From: Malassezia japonica
Lineage: Eukaryota; Basidiomycota; Malasseziomycetes; Malasseziales; Malasseziaceae
DNA length: 64,000 bases
Reading direction: 5' to 3'
Assembly (NCBI RefSeq): GCF_029542785.1
Contig: NC_083372.1
Span: 930,001-994,000, forward strand
Both the position numbers and the translations under genes were made by a program. The notes beneath the pieces were generated by a model. It had not been told where the DNA came from. It made no database searches and was given only the letters and a program-made list of their open reading frames with translations. Positions 51,139-61,811 of the stretch are shown here, piece by piece. How positions within the stretch are numbered: position 1 is the first letter of the stretch; every line of letters starts with the position of its first letter.

Positions 51139-52806
51139 CTATGCATCCATGTCCTCGTCCTCGTCCTCCGACGCGTCGTCCTCTAGCTGGATCACGTCGG
51201 GGCGCTCGCCCTCGTCCAGACGCGCCGGAGCGGCCTGCGCAGGGTGACGGTCGGCATACTGGTCCATGCGGCGCAGACGGTCGCCAAAGGTACGGCGCAT
51301 ACCGGGGTTCGAGAGCGTGTCCCAAATCTGGAGCTTGCCGTTAGAGCCCGCGACGGCGACCGTGAGGGGGTCGTTCGGCGAGAAGCTCGCGGTGAAGACC
51401 TTACCGACGTCCATGTCGCGCGAGGTGACCAGGTTGATGCTACGCGGCTTGTCCGCGTCCTCGTCGTCGATGCTCCAGAGCTTCACCTGGCGGTCGGTGC
51501 CACCAGTGAGGATACAGCCGGGGATATGCGGCGAAACGTCGAGCGTCGTGCACGCCGCATCGTGCGCCACGAGCGTAAACTGCGCACTGTCCGACGTGAG
51601 CGTCGACGAAAGCTTGCGTGCGTCAAATCCTTGCACAATGCCCGTCTCGAGCGCGACCAAAAAGCTCTGGTCCTTCCAGCCGTTCCAGCGCACCGCCTCG
51701 ACGTCCGCAGGGATACCGGCGACGAGCGCCTGGTCGGGCATGCGCGTGTCGAACACACGCACCGTCTTGTCATAGCCAGCACTCAGCAGCACAGCAGGGT
51801 TCTCGCTGCCGGTCGCCAGACCGGGCGCCGTGACCTGCCACGCGACGCTCTGCACCTTGTCGGTATGGCCGTCGAAGGAGCGCAGCGCCGCAGACGACTC
51901 GCCCACCATCGGGCGCGAGAGATCCCAAATCTTGACCGTGGTATCTGCCGAGGCCGACGCAAGCAAGTTGCGCGCACGCTTATTCCACGACAGACTCAGC
52001 ACAGCGTCGACGTGGTGCGTCGGGTTCGGCACGCGCGCCTTGGGCGCACGGCGCTTCTTCTTGCCAGTGCCAGCGGGGGCATTGAGCTGTTCGGTGAGGT
52101 CCTTGCGGCCCAGCACCGCATCGGGATACACGCCTTCGATCGTGTCCATGTCCCAGATCTCAATCTCGGGGTCCATCGTGCCGACCGCGACAAAGTTGCC
52201 CATCGTACCAGCGGGGCGGCGCTCGGCGCTAGCCTCCAGCACAGGCGCAGGCGCATAATCAAGCCACTCGAGGTGCAAGGGGAAGGCAGGGAGCAGCAGG
52301 TCGTGGTGCACGTAGAGATTCTGGTCGTCGGCATTGTACAGGTACGCCTCAATCATCGACACATCGTCCTCCGTCTTGGCGGCGTACACAAGGTTATCCG
52401 TCGGGAGGACCTCGAGCTGCTCGCGCTCTTCCTCCTCGTCCGCAGGGTCGTCTTTCAGGGTGATGTAGGGATCGTCGTCGTTGCTGCGAAAGGCCTGCAC
52501 GCCACGGATGTTGCTCAACGCACCCATGGCAATGCTCTGGCTCGGCTCCTCGTCGTACTCGTCCAGGCGGTACCGACTCAGGTCTTCAGGGTCGTCATTC
52601 TGGTCCTCTTCCATCTCCTCGTCGCTGCCGACATCTTCCCAGCCATCGCCATCAGCTTTTTTCGCAGCAGCAAGTTGCTGGTTCGCATCGTTCAGCTCAA
52701 TATTCGTGAGACGGCTGACGCGCTCCAGCTCTGCTTCGTCTAGCTCATGTTTCTGAGGGTGCCGCGCGGCAAAACCGCGCGCAACCCACGCCGCCGACGA
52801 AATCAT
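51139..52806 (-). CDS. PWP1: Periodic tryptophan WD40 protein PWP1
   Basis: Nucleolar 60S assembly factor, 555 aa. The N-terminus MISSAAWVARGFAARHPQKH and 'DPEDLSRYRLDEYD' with 'AMGALSNIRGVQAF' are diagnostic. The following TLKDDPADEEEEREQLEVLP then DNLVYAAKTEDD precedes the propeller. WD repeats include AVGTMDPEIEIWD, SASADTTVKIWDL, SAGYDKTVRVFDT, GGTDRQVKLW and AGSNGKLQIWDT. A short acidic tail ends the protein. No intron. It is head to head with RPF2, another 60S factor. Confidence 0.95.
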   Translation of the reverse strand: MISSAAWVARGFAARHPQKHELDEAELERVSRLTNIELNDANQQLAAAKKADGDGWEDVGSDEEMEEDQNDDPEDLSRYRLDEYDEEPSQSIAMGALSNIRGVQAFRSNDDDPYITLKDDPADEEEEREQLEVLPTDNLVYAAKTEDDVSMIEAYLYNADDQNLYVHHDLLLPAFPLHLEWLDYAPAPVLEASAERRPAGTMGNFVAVGTMDPEIEIWDMDTIEGVYPDAVLGRKDLTEQLNAPAGTGKKKRRAPKARVPNPTHHVDAVLSLSWNKRARNLLASASADTTVKIWDLSRPMVGESSAALRSFDGHTDKVQSVAWQVTAPGLATGSENPAVLLSAGYDKTVRVFDTRMPDQALVAGIPADVEAVRWNGWKDQSFLVALETGIVQGFDARKLSSTLTSDSAQFTLVAHDAACTTLDVSPHIPGCILTGGTDRQVKLWSIDDEDADKPRSINLVTSRDMDVGKVFTASFSPNDPLTVAVAGSNGKLQIWDTLSNPGMRRTFGDRLRRMDQYADRHPAQAAPARLDEGERPDVIQLEDDASEDEDEDMDA

Positions 52807-52892
52807 CGCGTTTCGACAAGTGGAGAGCGCCCCGCTTTTTTTTGCCGGCCGAGAAAAAATCTTCCAGCGGCGTTGCTTCTTTGCCGATTGCC

Positions 52893-54032
52893 ATGCTGCG
52901 TACTGTCAAGCCGAAAAACGCGCGCTCGAAGCGCGCGCTCGCCCAGCGTGAATCGAAGGACTACGAGAATGCGAAAACGGCTGTCTTTGTCAAGGGCCAC
53001 CGCACGTCGGAAAAGGTGAACCTCGCGCTCGCCGAGCTGAGCTCGCTCAAGAAACCTGATGCGATTCCGTTCAACAAGCACAACGACGTGCTTCCGTTCG
53101 AGGACGCATCGAGCATCGAGTTCTGGGGACAGAAGAACGATGCAAGCCTGTTTGTCGTCGGCAGCAGCCAAAAGAAGCGCCCGGATAACCTGTGCTGGAT
53201 CCGCCTGTTTGAAGGCGAGGTGCTCGACATTCTCGAGATGGGTATTCTGGATTCCAAGAGCATGAAGGAGTTCAAGACGTCGAAGCCGAGCGTCGGAATG
53301 CGCCCGCTCTTCCACTTCTCTGGTCCGGAGTTTGCGGCGGATGCCGAGGGCGACCGCCTGACGGCGGCAGGCGCGGGCCTTGCGCCGTCGGGTGCGTTCC
53401 TTCACCTCAAGTCGCTCCTCCTCGACTTTTACCGCGGCGAGGAGCTGAACCCGAACAACATTGCGCTCAGCGGTCTGGAATACGTGATCTCGGTGAGCGT
53501 CGCTCCATCTTCGACCAAGCCATCGGAGGAAAAGAACGAGAACGACCTCGCCAGTCTCTACCGTGCCGCTGGAATTTCGGAAAAAATCACGGGTGGCAGT
53601 GCCGTGCATCGCTGCCCTCCGTGCGTGATCAACTTCCGTGTGTACACGGCCAAGATGATTGCTTCGGGCACCAAGACGCCGCGCATGGAGCTGGAGCTGA
53701 GCGGACCGTCGTTCGATTTTGAGCTCCGCCGCAGGCTGCCGGCTAACGACCGCATGACCCAGGCGCTGCGCAGGCCCAAGACCGTCGCGCAGAAGAACAC
53801 CCAGGGCAAGGGCAAGCGCAAGAACATCGACACGGACGAGATGGGTGACATGGTTGGCCGTGTGCACCTTGGCAAGCAGGATCTGTCCCAGCTCAACGTC
53901 AAGAAGGTCAAGGGTCTTCGTGGTCCCCAGTTTGACGCGGAGGACGACAACCCTGCGTTCGACGACGAGGTGGAGTTTGACGACGACGACGAGGAGGACC
54001 TCGAGGAGTTCGACGAGGATGACGAAGAGTAG
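52893..54032 (+). CDS. RPF2: Ribosome production factor RPF2 (Brix domain)
   Basis: With Rrs1 it recruits the 5S RNP to pre-60S particles. The product is 379 aa. The chosen start gives MLRTVKPKNARSKRALAQRE, which matches the yeast Rpf2 opening. The ATG at 52842 would add 17 poor residues. The Brix fold follows (LSSLKKPDAIPFNKHNDVLP, FEDASSIEFWGQKNDASLF, WIRLFEGEVLDILEM). The conserved end is MELELSGPSFDFELRRRLPA with KKVKGLRG, then a long acidic tail (FDDEVEFDDDDEEDLEEFDE). No intron. Confidence 0.95.
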   Translation: MLRTVKPKNARSKRALAQRESKDYENAKTAVFVKGHRTSEKVNLALAELSSLKKPDAIPFNKHNDVLPFEDASSIEFWGQKNDASLFVVGSSQKKRPDNLCWIRLFEGEVLDILEMGILDSKSMKEFKTSKPSVGMRPLFHFSGPEFAADAEGDRLTAAGAGLAPSGAFLHLKSLLLDFYRGEELNPNNIALSGLEYVISVSVAPSSTKPSEEKNENDLASLYRAAGISEKITGGSAVHRCPPCVINFRVYTAKMIASGTKTPRMELELSGPSFDFELRRRLPANDRMTQALRRPKTVAQKNTQGKGKRKNIDTDEMGDMVGRVHLGKQDLSQLNVKKVKGLRGPQFDAEDDNPAFDDEVEFDDDDEEDLEEFDEDDEE

Positions 54033-54188
54033 TCCTTTTCTACACATCTATACCCGCTTGTCCCATAGCAACAAGGCACATTGCTCGAACTACCATGTGT
54101 GGGGTACCAAGGACCCTCTACGCGTCTTTGTCCATTCCGATTCTCCACACAATCAAGTAAGAATATGGGGCGTCCTTTTCATCAGGAT

Positions 54189-54292
54189 GACTTTATAACT
54201 CAGTTGGTTAGAGTACCACGTTAACAATCGTTAACAAATCGTGGAAACGGATAATACCGTGGAAGTCCCCGGTTCGAGCCCGGGTAAAGTCA
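54189..54292 (+). tRNA. tRNA-Val (anticodon AAC) with 30-nt intron
   Basis: Acceptor GACTTTA/TAAAGTC, D arm ACTC/GAGT, anticodon stem CCACG/CGTGG and T arm CCCGG TTCGAGC CCGGG all pair perfectly. The loop TTAACA + C is the standard Val(AAC) loop, split after position 37 by a 30-nt intron that itself contains another GTTAAC. Discriminator A. A TTTT run follows at once. Confidence 0.93.
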
Positions 54293-54841
54293 CTCTTTTG
54301 CTGCGCGCCCCTGTCACGACAGGGACTGTCGGCGCGCTGCTTTTTTTACTGCCGGATCGATAAAAATAATTCCACCTATCTCCTAAACTGAGCTCCCGTC
54401 GCAGGGTGCCCGAAATACCCTATATGCAGTATTGCCGTAGAATTCTGCGTATGCAGCTCGCGTGCATATATTTTGCGCGAAAGCCCACGCGCACTTACTT
54501 GTTTTGGAAAGAACACGCGTATTGCACGGTGCAACTCAGAAGTGTGCGGGAAAGCTGGGTGGCCGGCGTTAGCGGTCAACATGCCGTATGCGGCGTAAAC
54601 AACACATTGGACGGAACAGGTCATAGTTGCGCATTGGGTCATTGGGGGTATGAATCCGGTGGGAGCGATGTATCTGGCCAGGGCTACATTCCCGGAAACG
54701 TATCGGGTACTTGTTTGTTTCTGACTACTTGCCACTGTGCAGCTGGACAAGAAGTGATTTTCCTACTTCAAGACACGTATCTGTCCACCACCACCGTATC
54801 TACCACCACCGTTACTCAAGTAACCTTTGCATACCTATACC
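54293..54841. other. 549-base interval between tRNA-Val and the MARVEL-like gene
   Basis: Contains the hairpin at 54303-54347. The rest is probably promoter and leader of the downstream gene: AT-rich patches and CCACCACC repeats around 54785-54815. A 149-codon open frame here has no recognisable content and was not called. Confidence 0.6.
54303..54347 (+). terminator. Extended hairpin followed by T7, 10 bases after tRNA-Val
   Basis: CCCTGTC (54309-54315) pairs with GACAGGG (54318-54324). An outer GCGCGC/GCGCGC pairing (54303-54308 with 54332-54337) extends the stem across a bulge, and T7 follows at 54341-54347. It could be a back-up Pol III terminator or the 3' end of a small RNA read through from the tRNA. 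Confidence 0.35.
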
Positions 54842-55429
54842 ATGGTCGATCTTAGCTCTACAGTCCGCCGCGGTCACCCGATCGCCTTCGGTATCTTCGC
54901 CCTCCTGGCCTTCATCGTTGCCGTGATCTCCTCGGCCGTTGTCGCCAGCTTCAACTCGAACGAGCAGCCCAAGGACAACCTTGTCCGCGACAGCACCCGT
55001 TTCCTCATCTTCGCCGGCTGGTGGGGCTTCCTCTTCTCGATTGTCTACGTACGTATTTCCGTGTTTTGGGAGCAGTATACTAACTTGTTTAGATCGGTCT
55101 TTTCCTGTCCGGTATTGGTGGTTTCCTCTCGTCTATTGCTTCGCACGCCGTCTTTATCATCCTCACCTGGATCTTCTGGCTCGCTGGTTCCGCTGCTCTC
55201 TCGTCTGCCGTTGGCAACGCCGACTGCAGCAACCCCGCCTCGGGCATTCCCCAGTGCTCGGCTCTCCGTGCCATTTGCGCCTTTGGCTGGATTGGCTGGT
55301 ACGTATTTTACGCAATGTGCAGCAAGCTAACACTTTAGGCTTGAGCTCACCTTCATGCTTGCCGTCATTGGCTACCTGGCCTTCAAGGCCTTCAACGGTG
55401 GCCGTGGCATGAACGACGGTTTCGCGTAA
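54842..55429 (+). CDS. MARVEL-like four-span membrane protein
   Basis: The product is 167 aa. Exons: 54842-55048, 55093-55298 and 55339-55429. The introns are 44 nt and 40 nt, both with GTACGT donors and CTAAC branch sites. Four hydrophobic segments are seen: AFGIFALLAFIVAVISSAVV, FLIFAGWWGFLFSIVYIGLF, AVFIILTWIFWLAGSAALSS and LELTFMLAVIGYLAFKAF. A cysteine-containing loop (NADCSNPASGIPQCSA) lies between spans 3 and 4. This is the layout of fungal MARVEL proteins related to eisosome-associated Nce102. No finer assignment is possible here. Confidence 0.8.
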
Positions 55430-56395
55430 ATGTTCTGTGGCACTTTTGTACTACTCGTTGATGTCTAGCCTGCAACACGGTTTCGACACCTATGAGCCTT
55501 GCTAATTGATTAATTTCCCCACCCCCTGCCTGCCCACTCCTTTTCTCCCCATACGACTGTGCCCGCACATCCTTTGGGTCCAACGTTGAAACATACCCTC
55601 GAGACCCAAGGTGATTTCTTCATACGGGCCTCTCTCTGGGGTGGCAAGGTCTTCTTGCACTCGTTTCCTTGCGCATAGCACCACGCGTAGTGGCAATGGG
55701 AGCTAGTCCGGTCTTTGTCACGCTAGGGAGTCATAAAGGGTTCTATTTAGACGTCATTTGGCGAGCTCATCGTAGTTCTAAAGTTTCCTGGTAGCCCCAC
55801 AGTCTTTTCCTATCCGCTGACTTTGCGCAATGTAAACTACGCCCTGCGAGACACGCGGATCGCCCCGCTCGGCCCATCGCACGTCCCGCGCCGTGTTTGG
55901 ACGTGTCTCGCGTGACTTGGGAGCAGACGCGTCGCTCATCGCGTCGCGTACCGGATCACGGGCCCGCATCACGGCTTTACGGAAGCGTCCGATTGGACCG
56001 CAAGGGAATGCAGGATTTGCGCGGGGTGGGTACCCACAGTAGAGATATCCCATCGGATGGATCGCCTCCGGCTGCAGCTGGGTCCGCGTCTTTGGAATCG
56101 GTACGCAATACATTATTGCCCCTCTACCCCCTCGACGCGGTTTCGTTTGTTGGACGCGCAGCGGCCAAGTCGGCCGAGAGCCTACTCGCAGCTGAGTAGG
56201 GCCGACGCGCCAGGAGATCAACGCGCCACTTAAGTCCGCGCAGGTAGACGCGTAGGACGCGCTGTTTGTGACGCGCACCGCGACTGATCGATCTCCTTGG
56301 GCGCGTTTCTTGGATAGGTTTTTAAACGCGCGCCTCTTTTCCTTCGTACCGTGTCCTCTACCCTCCTCTGTTGGTTTGGGTATTGATTCACTACA
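55430..56395 (+). promoter_or_regulatory. RNR1 upstream region with a dense MCB (ACGCG) cluster
   Basis: This 966-base interval has no convincing gene. Its distal part holds at least nine ACGCG pentamers on the plus strand (55927, 56135, 56154, 56206, 56221, 56248, 56257, 56271, 56326) and four CGCGT in the other orientation (55909, 55940, 55945, 56302). Two are the full palindrome ACGCGT (55927, 56248). ACGCGT is the MBF site that drives S-phase genes, RNR1 above all, in yeasts. Confidence 0.7.
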
Positions 56396-59146
56396 ATGAT
56401 TTTCGTCTACAAACGAGGTACGTACACCTTCTATGCTCATAATAGACGGACGTAAAGAGGAGGTCCGCTTCGACAAGGTCACGGCCCGTGTCTCGAAGCT
56501 TTGCTATGGCCTGGACATGAACTATGTGGACCCGATCGAGATCACCCGCAAGGTATGTCGTGTGGCGTAACACTAATACAGGTTATCGACGGTATCTACG
56601 AGGGTGTGACTACGGTTGAGCTCGACAACCTCGCCGCCGAGACGGCCGCGTACAAGACGACGACGCACCCTGACTACGCTGTGCTCGCTGCGCGCATTGC
56701 GATCAGCAACCTGCACAAGGAGACCAAGAAGTCGTTCAGCCAGGTCGTTCAGGACCTTTACGAGTATGGTATGTTGCCAAGTTTAACATGTAGTCAACCC
56801 CCGCACCAGCAAGCACAGCCCCATGATCTCGGATGAGACCTACAAGGCGGTGATGGACAATAAGACGACGCTCGATTCGGCGATCATCTACGAGCGCGAC
56901 TTCCACTATGTACGTTTTTGCTACTTACCCAGAACTTCTTCGGTTTCAAGACGCTGGAGCGTTCGTACCTGCTGCGCATCAACGGCAAGGTGGCGGAGCG
57001 CCCCCAGCACATGCTCATGCGTGTTGCTGTCGGTATCCACGGCACCGACGTTGCGAGCGCGATCGAGACCTACAACATGATGTCGGAGAAGGCCTTTACG
57101 CACGCCTCGCCGACTCTCTTCAACGCCGGTACACCGAACCCCCAGATGTCGTCGTGCTTCCTGGTGTGCATGAAGGACGACTCGATTGAGGGCATTTACG
57201 ACACGCTCAAGTCGTGCGCGATGATTAGCAAGACGGCCGGTGGTATCGGTCTCAACATCCACTGCATCCGTGGTACCGGTTCGTACATTGCCGGCACGAA
57301 CGGTGTTAGCAACGGTATCATTCCCATGCTCCGTGTGTACAACAACACGGCCCGCTATGTCGACCAGGGTGGCAACAAGCGCCCTGGTGCGTTTGCCATT
57401 TACCTTGAGCCGTGGCACTCGGACGTCTTTGAGTTCATTGACCTCCGCAAGAACCACGGTAAGGAGGAGGTTCGTGCGCGCGACCTTTTCTACGCCCTAT
57501 GGGTCCCTGATCTGTTCATGAAGCGTGTCGAGCAGGGTGGTGACTGGACGCTGATGTGCCCTGCCGAGTGCCCTGGCCTCGCGGACTGCTACGGCGAGGA
57601 GTTCGAGGAGCTCTACGAGCGCTACGAGCGCGAGGGCCGCGGCCGTCGTACGGTCAAGGCGCAGAAGCTCTGGTACGCGGTCCTTGAGGCGCAGATCGAG
57701 ACGGGTACCCCCTTTATTCTCTACAAGGATGCTGCCAACCGCAAGAGCAACCAGAAGAACGTGGGTGTGATCAAGTCGTCGAACCTGTGCACGGAGATTA
57801 TCGAGTACAGCTCGCCGGATGAGACCGCCGTGTGCAACCTGGCCTCGATTGCCCTGCCTACCTTTATTGAGGGCACTGGCTCGTCGAAGAAGTACAACTT
57901 TGCCCGCCTGCACGAGACGGCCAAGGTGGTGTGCAAGAACCTGAACCGCATTATTGACATCAACTACTACCCCGTCGAGAGCGCGCGCCGTTCCAACATG
58001 CGCCACCGCCCGATTGGTATCGGTGTTCAGGGCCTGGCGGACGCCTTTATGATTATGGGCTATCCCTTTGACAGCTCCGAGGCGCGCATGCTCAACCTGC
58101 AGATCTTCGAGACGATCTACCACGCTGCCCTGGAGCGCTCGTGCGAGCTTGCCAAGGAGCAGGGTGTGTACGAGACCTACGAGGGCAGCCCTGCCTCGCA
58201 GGGCATCCTGCAGTACGACCTGTGGAACAAGACCCCCACGGACCTCTGGGACTGGGCTGAGCTCAAGGCCAAGATTGCCCAGCACGGTCTGCGCAACTCG
58301 CTGCTCCTCGCGCCGATGCCGACTGCGTCGACGAGTCAGATCCTCGGCTTCAACGAGTGCTTCGAGCCTTACACGAACAACATTTACATGCGCCGCGTGC
58401 TTGCCGGTGAGTTCCAGGTGGTGAACCCCTGGCTGCTCCGCGAGCTTGTCGAGCAGGGCCTCTGGAACGAGGCGATGAAGCAGCGCATCATTGCCCACGG
58501 TGGTTCGATCCAGAACGTCCCCGGTATCCCCGACCGTATCAAGGCGCTCTACAAGACGGTGTGGGAGATTAGCCAAAAGGTGATTATCGACATGGCTGCG
58601 GACCGTGGCGCGTTCATCTGTCAGAGCCAGAGTCTCAACATTCACCTCAGTGCGCCGACCTTTGGCCAGCTTACTTCGATGCACTTCTACGGCTGGAAGA
58701 AGGGTCTCAAGACCGGCACGTACTACCTGCGCACTCGCCCTGCTGCCAACGCCATTCAGTTCACGGTGAGCAAGGAGGACATTGTCGCTGCCAAGGAGTC
58801 CAAGAAGAACGCCTCGGCTGCTGCCGCGCAGGCCAAGGCCGCACCGCAGCCCAAGGTGCACGCTGCTACGGACGCCAAGGCTGCTCCCCCGGCGCCGGCG
58901 CCGGCGCCGGAGCAGGAGGGCAAAGCATACAACGAGGTCGTGAACGGCGTCGGCCGTCTGGGCGTCGACGGCACCATCACCCAGGATGGCCCCGGCTCGC
59001 AGCGCCCAGAGGAGGGCGCGCCGGAGGACTCGGAAGACGCCGGTTTCCAGGCGGCCCTCGAGCGCCAGCGGCGCCGTCAAGAGGAGGCCGACAGGCTTGC
59101 GTGCTCTTTGGAGAACAAGGAGGCGTGCCTGATGTGCTCTGGATAG
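56396..59146 (+). CDS. RNR1: Ribonucleoside-diphosphate reductase large subunit
   Basis: Class Ia enzyme making dNDPs for DNA synthesis, 881 aa. Exons: 56396-56417, 56446-56552, 56582-56768, 56794-56909 and 56933-59146. The introns are 28, 29, 25 and 23 nt and all lie in the first 540 bases. The N-terminal ATP-cone opens [19 protein letters not shown]. Active-site blocks: MSSCFLVC (redox Cys), NLCTEI (catalytic Asn-Cys-Glu), [11 protein letters not shown] (second redox Cys) and [20 protein letters not shown]. The C-terminus ends ACLMCSG with the CxxC shuttle pair. An Ala/Pro-rich linker (about residues 765-820) precedes it. Confidence 0.96.
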
Positions 59147-59300
59147 TTGCCTGCTCGTAGCCTGTATTCCCGTTTGAGTTGTGCCCCTGTGTCCCTGGCG
59201 CCCTGTCATTGGCCGATTGCGGCTGTGCCAAGTGGAGTGCATCGGGGATACGTCGCGCTTTAGCTCCCAAGGGCCTCTGTACTGCGACGACTGTTGGATC

Positions 59301-61770
59301 ATGTCCCCACCTAAACTGTGCGTATTTTATGCTCACATAGCGTCCTGCGCCCCCCACCAAATCGGGACTTTTTGCAGGGCTATCCCGGCATCCCTTCGTC
59401 CGAGACGCGGCCGCCCGCGCACTTATCCGGCACCATCGAAATTCAGGGGTCCTCCAAGCCCCTCGAGGCTGCCTGGCTGCGCGTCGAGATGGCCAAGACG
59501 GAGACCTTGCCATCCGGAGAGTCATGGACTGAGCTAATCGGACAGGGCCCCATCGACGTGTGGGTGGCTCCTCAGGGTGTGCGCACGGATGGCGAGTCAT
59601 GGGCGCAGCTGCCATCGGTACGTGCGCATTACTCACCCAGCGGAGTTTTCCGTTTCGCGTGAATATCCCGGAGAAACTTCCGGCTACGCTGCGCTTGGAG
59701 AAGAATGGCGGGATCAGCTATGCGCTCATCGCGACGCTTTGTGCTCGAGTGAAGCGGTACGTTGTGTGCGTGTCTAATACAGTGGCCTGCTGAAGCGTTC
59801 TTCGATCAAGACTGTTGTGCACGATCGCCGCACGATTGTCCTCGAGAAACACGAGCTGCACTCGACGTGGCCGGCGTACAAGTATGTATCGATGCTGACG
59901 CAGTGTCCCGGAAGAGCACGAAGACACTGTGGGTCCGTTCCGTGTGCGTTTGTACAGGAACAAACAGGCATACGCTGCGCTGGATACCTTGGACGTACGA
60001 GTGGTGGTGTATAGCAAGTCACCCGAGACGGTCAAGCTCAAGACGGTCGGCGCATCTGTGCGCCAAACCGTAACCTATCTTCCGTTCGCGAAAGGCGACA
60101 CGGCAGCCGATGGCACACCGAGCACGGCACAGCAGCGCTCCGAGATTCTCGTCCACAAGAACCGCAACGTCCGGAAGAAGATCCACAAGGACGAGTTCTT
60201 GATGTACGACCTTTCGATGACGATCCCCAAGTCGCGCACGCTCATGTCGGTGCACACGGCCAAACATATCGAAATCTCGCACCAGCTGCGCGTCGGTGTC
60301 GAAGTCGGCAAGGAGCGCATCGTGTTTGAGCATCTGAAGCTCCAGATTTCGGCCTTCCCATCGAGTGTGAGCACGGCAACGATGGCACGTATCGGTAAGG
60401 TGCCCTCGCTCTGTCTCGAGGAGGGAGCGGAGCAAGCCGCACCGGTACAGCAACAGCAGCAAGTGTATGCGGAGAACGAGCCGCTGGAGTATCCCCAGCC
60501 GGGCCGCTTTGATCAGTACGAGCGCATGCTCTCCGACGAGACGTCCTCGATCCCTGCTCTGGAGAACGACGCGGCGTTCCTTGGCACGGCTACGCCACGG
60601 GGGCCGCTGGTGTTCCAATCCGATCCCAACTCTCCGACGCAGAACTCGTTCGACGCGGATGCACGCCGCCCAGTCTCTGCAGCGAACCACACTGCGCTGA
60701 TGCAGATGCCCAGCAACGCGCTACGCCCGGGTGACGTCCTCCCTTTCCAGGGCGGATCGCCTCTGGATAGTCCCCGCCGCGTGACACAGGCCTACCCGAG
60801 CTCGCCGCTGGCCACTCGGCACAACTATGGCGCAGAGTCGCCGACGTTTGCCGAGCCGGTGCGGCAGAGCCGAGTGCCGACGACGGCCCAGCTCATTGCA
60901 GAGGACTACAACCGGAGATATTCGCAGATGCCTCCGGCGGCTTCGTCGGCCGCCCAGCCGGTCGCTTCGTCTACCGCGGAGCCTTCTACCCACCCGGCTG
61001 CTCAGAAGGGATTCATGTCGGCAGAGAGCGAAAAGGTGCGCCTCTTTGAGCGCGCCCGTGCCGAAGCCCAAAATTTCCAGAGCGGCTATCAGAATGGCGT
61101 CGAGTTCCCTGAGCAACGAGGCGCAGACGAAGAGAGCGCTGCACCCGCTGCGGCGCCGATTACCGCAGCCGCAACTGCTCCGGTGGCCGCGTCTGGCGCT
61201 TCCAATGCACCTCGCGCCTCCTTCAACTACCCTTCTGCCGCGGACGAGAAGGCGGCTCTGTACGAGCGCGCACGCAACGAGGTTGCCGATTTCCACAAGG
61301 ATGATCCCACTATTGTGCTACAGGACGAGGCGCCTGCACCTTCGCTGATTGCCCAGTCGGTTCCGTCCGCCAAAGCTGCCGCGCCGATCGCGATGCCGTC
61401 GGCAGAGGACGAGAAACAGCAGATGCGTCGGTATTACGAGGCACAGGACGCTGTTGCTCAACACCATGCCGAGCCCGCACCCACGGTCGCACCGCCTGTG
61501 GTCACGACGCCGACTGCAGAAGCGACCTCGCCGCCTGCTACCTCGCCGTACCTGACCAAGTCGGAGGCGCGCGCCGTGGAGGAAAAGACCAAGTTGAATA
61601 ACCACTATGCACAGCAGGAGTCGGGCTCGTCTGCTGCATCCGCATCCAGTACGCAGCAGTTCGGGCTCAAGATGCTCGGCAACGCGGCATCGGCCACCAC
61701 CGACTCCAGCCTGTCGCAGCGTCTCTCCACAGCGCCGCCCCCCCGCCCGCCGAAATTGCCGCTTTCGTAG
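59301..61770 (+). CDS. LDB19: Alpha-arrestin LDB19/ART1
   Basis: Rsp5 adaptor that directs plasma-membrane transporters to endocytosis, 791 aa. Exons: 59301-59317, 59341-59617, 59641-59756, 59783-59881 and 59904-61770. The introns are 23, 23, 26 and 22 nt. The family landmarks are FLQGYPGIPSSETRPPAHLS, ETLPSGESWTELIGQGPIDV, FPFRVNIPEKLP, GGISYALIATLC and LEKHELHSTWPAYN. The first exon (MSPPKL) rests on an unusual GTGCGT donor and is less secure. The C-terminal half is low complexity with four related repeats. The orthologue call rests on the N-terminal arrestin part. Confidence 0.85.
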
Positions 61771-61811
61771 TTTGTCGCGCTTGGACCACCCCACGTGCCA
61801 AAACCATAACA

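Noticed and set aside
54406..54855. A 149-codon plus-strand frame before the MARVEL-like gene
   Set aside because: No similarity or domain, and it overlaps the start of the next gene. Likely leader or promoter sequence.
55778..56482. A 234-codon minus-strand frame over the RNR1 promoter
   Set aside because: Arg/Pro-rich, no recognisable motif, and it runs into RNR1 exon 1. The region is better explained as an MCB-rich promoter.
59181..59537. A 118-codon frame beginning upstream of LDB19
   Set aside because: Different frame from the conserved arrestin sequence and no recognisable content.
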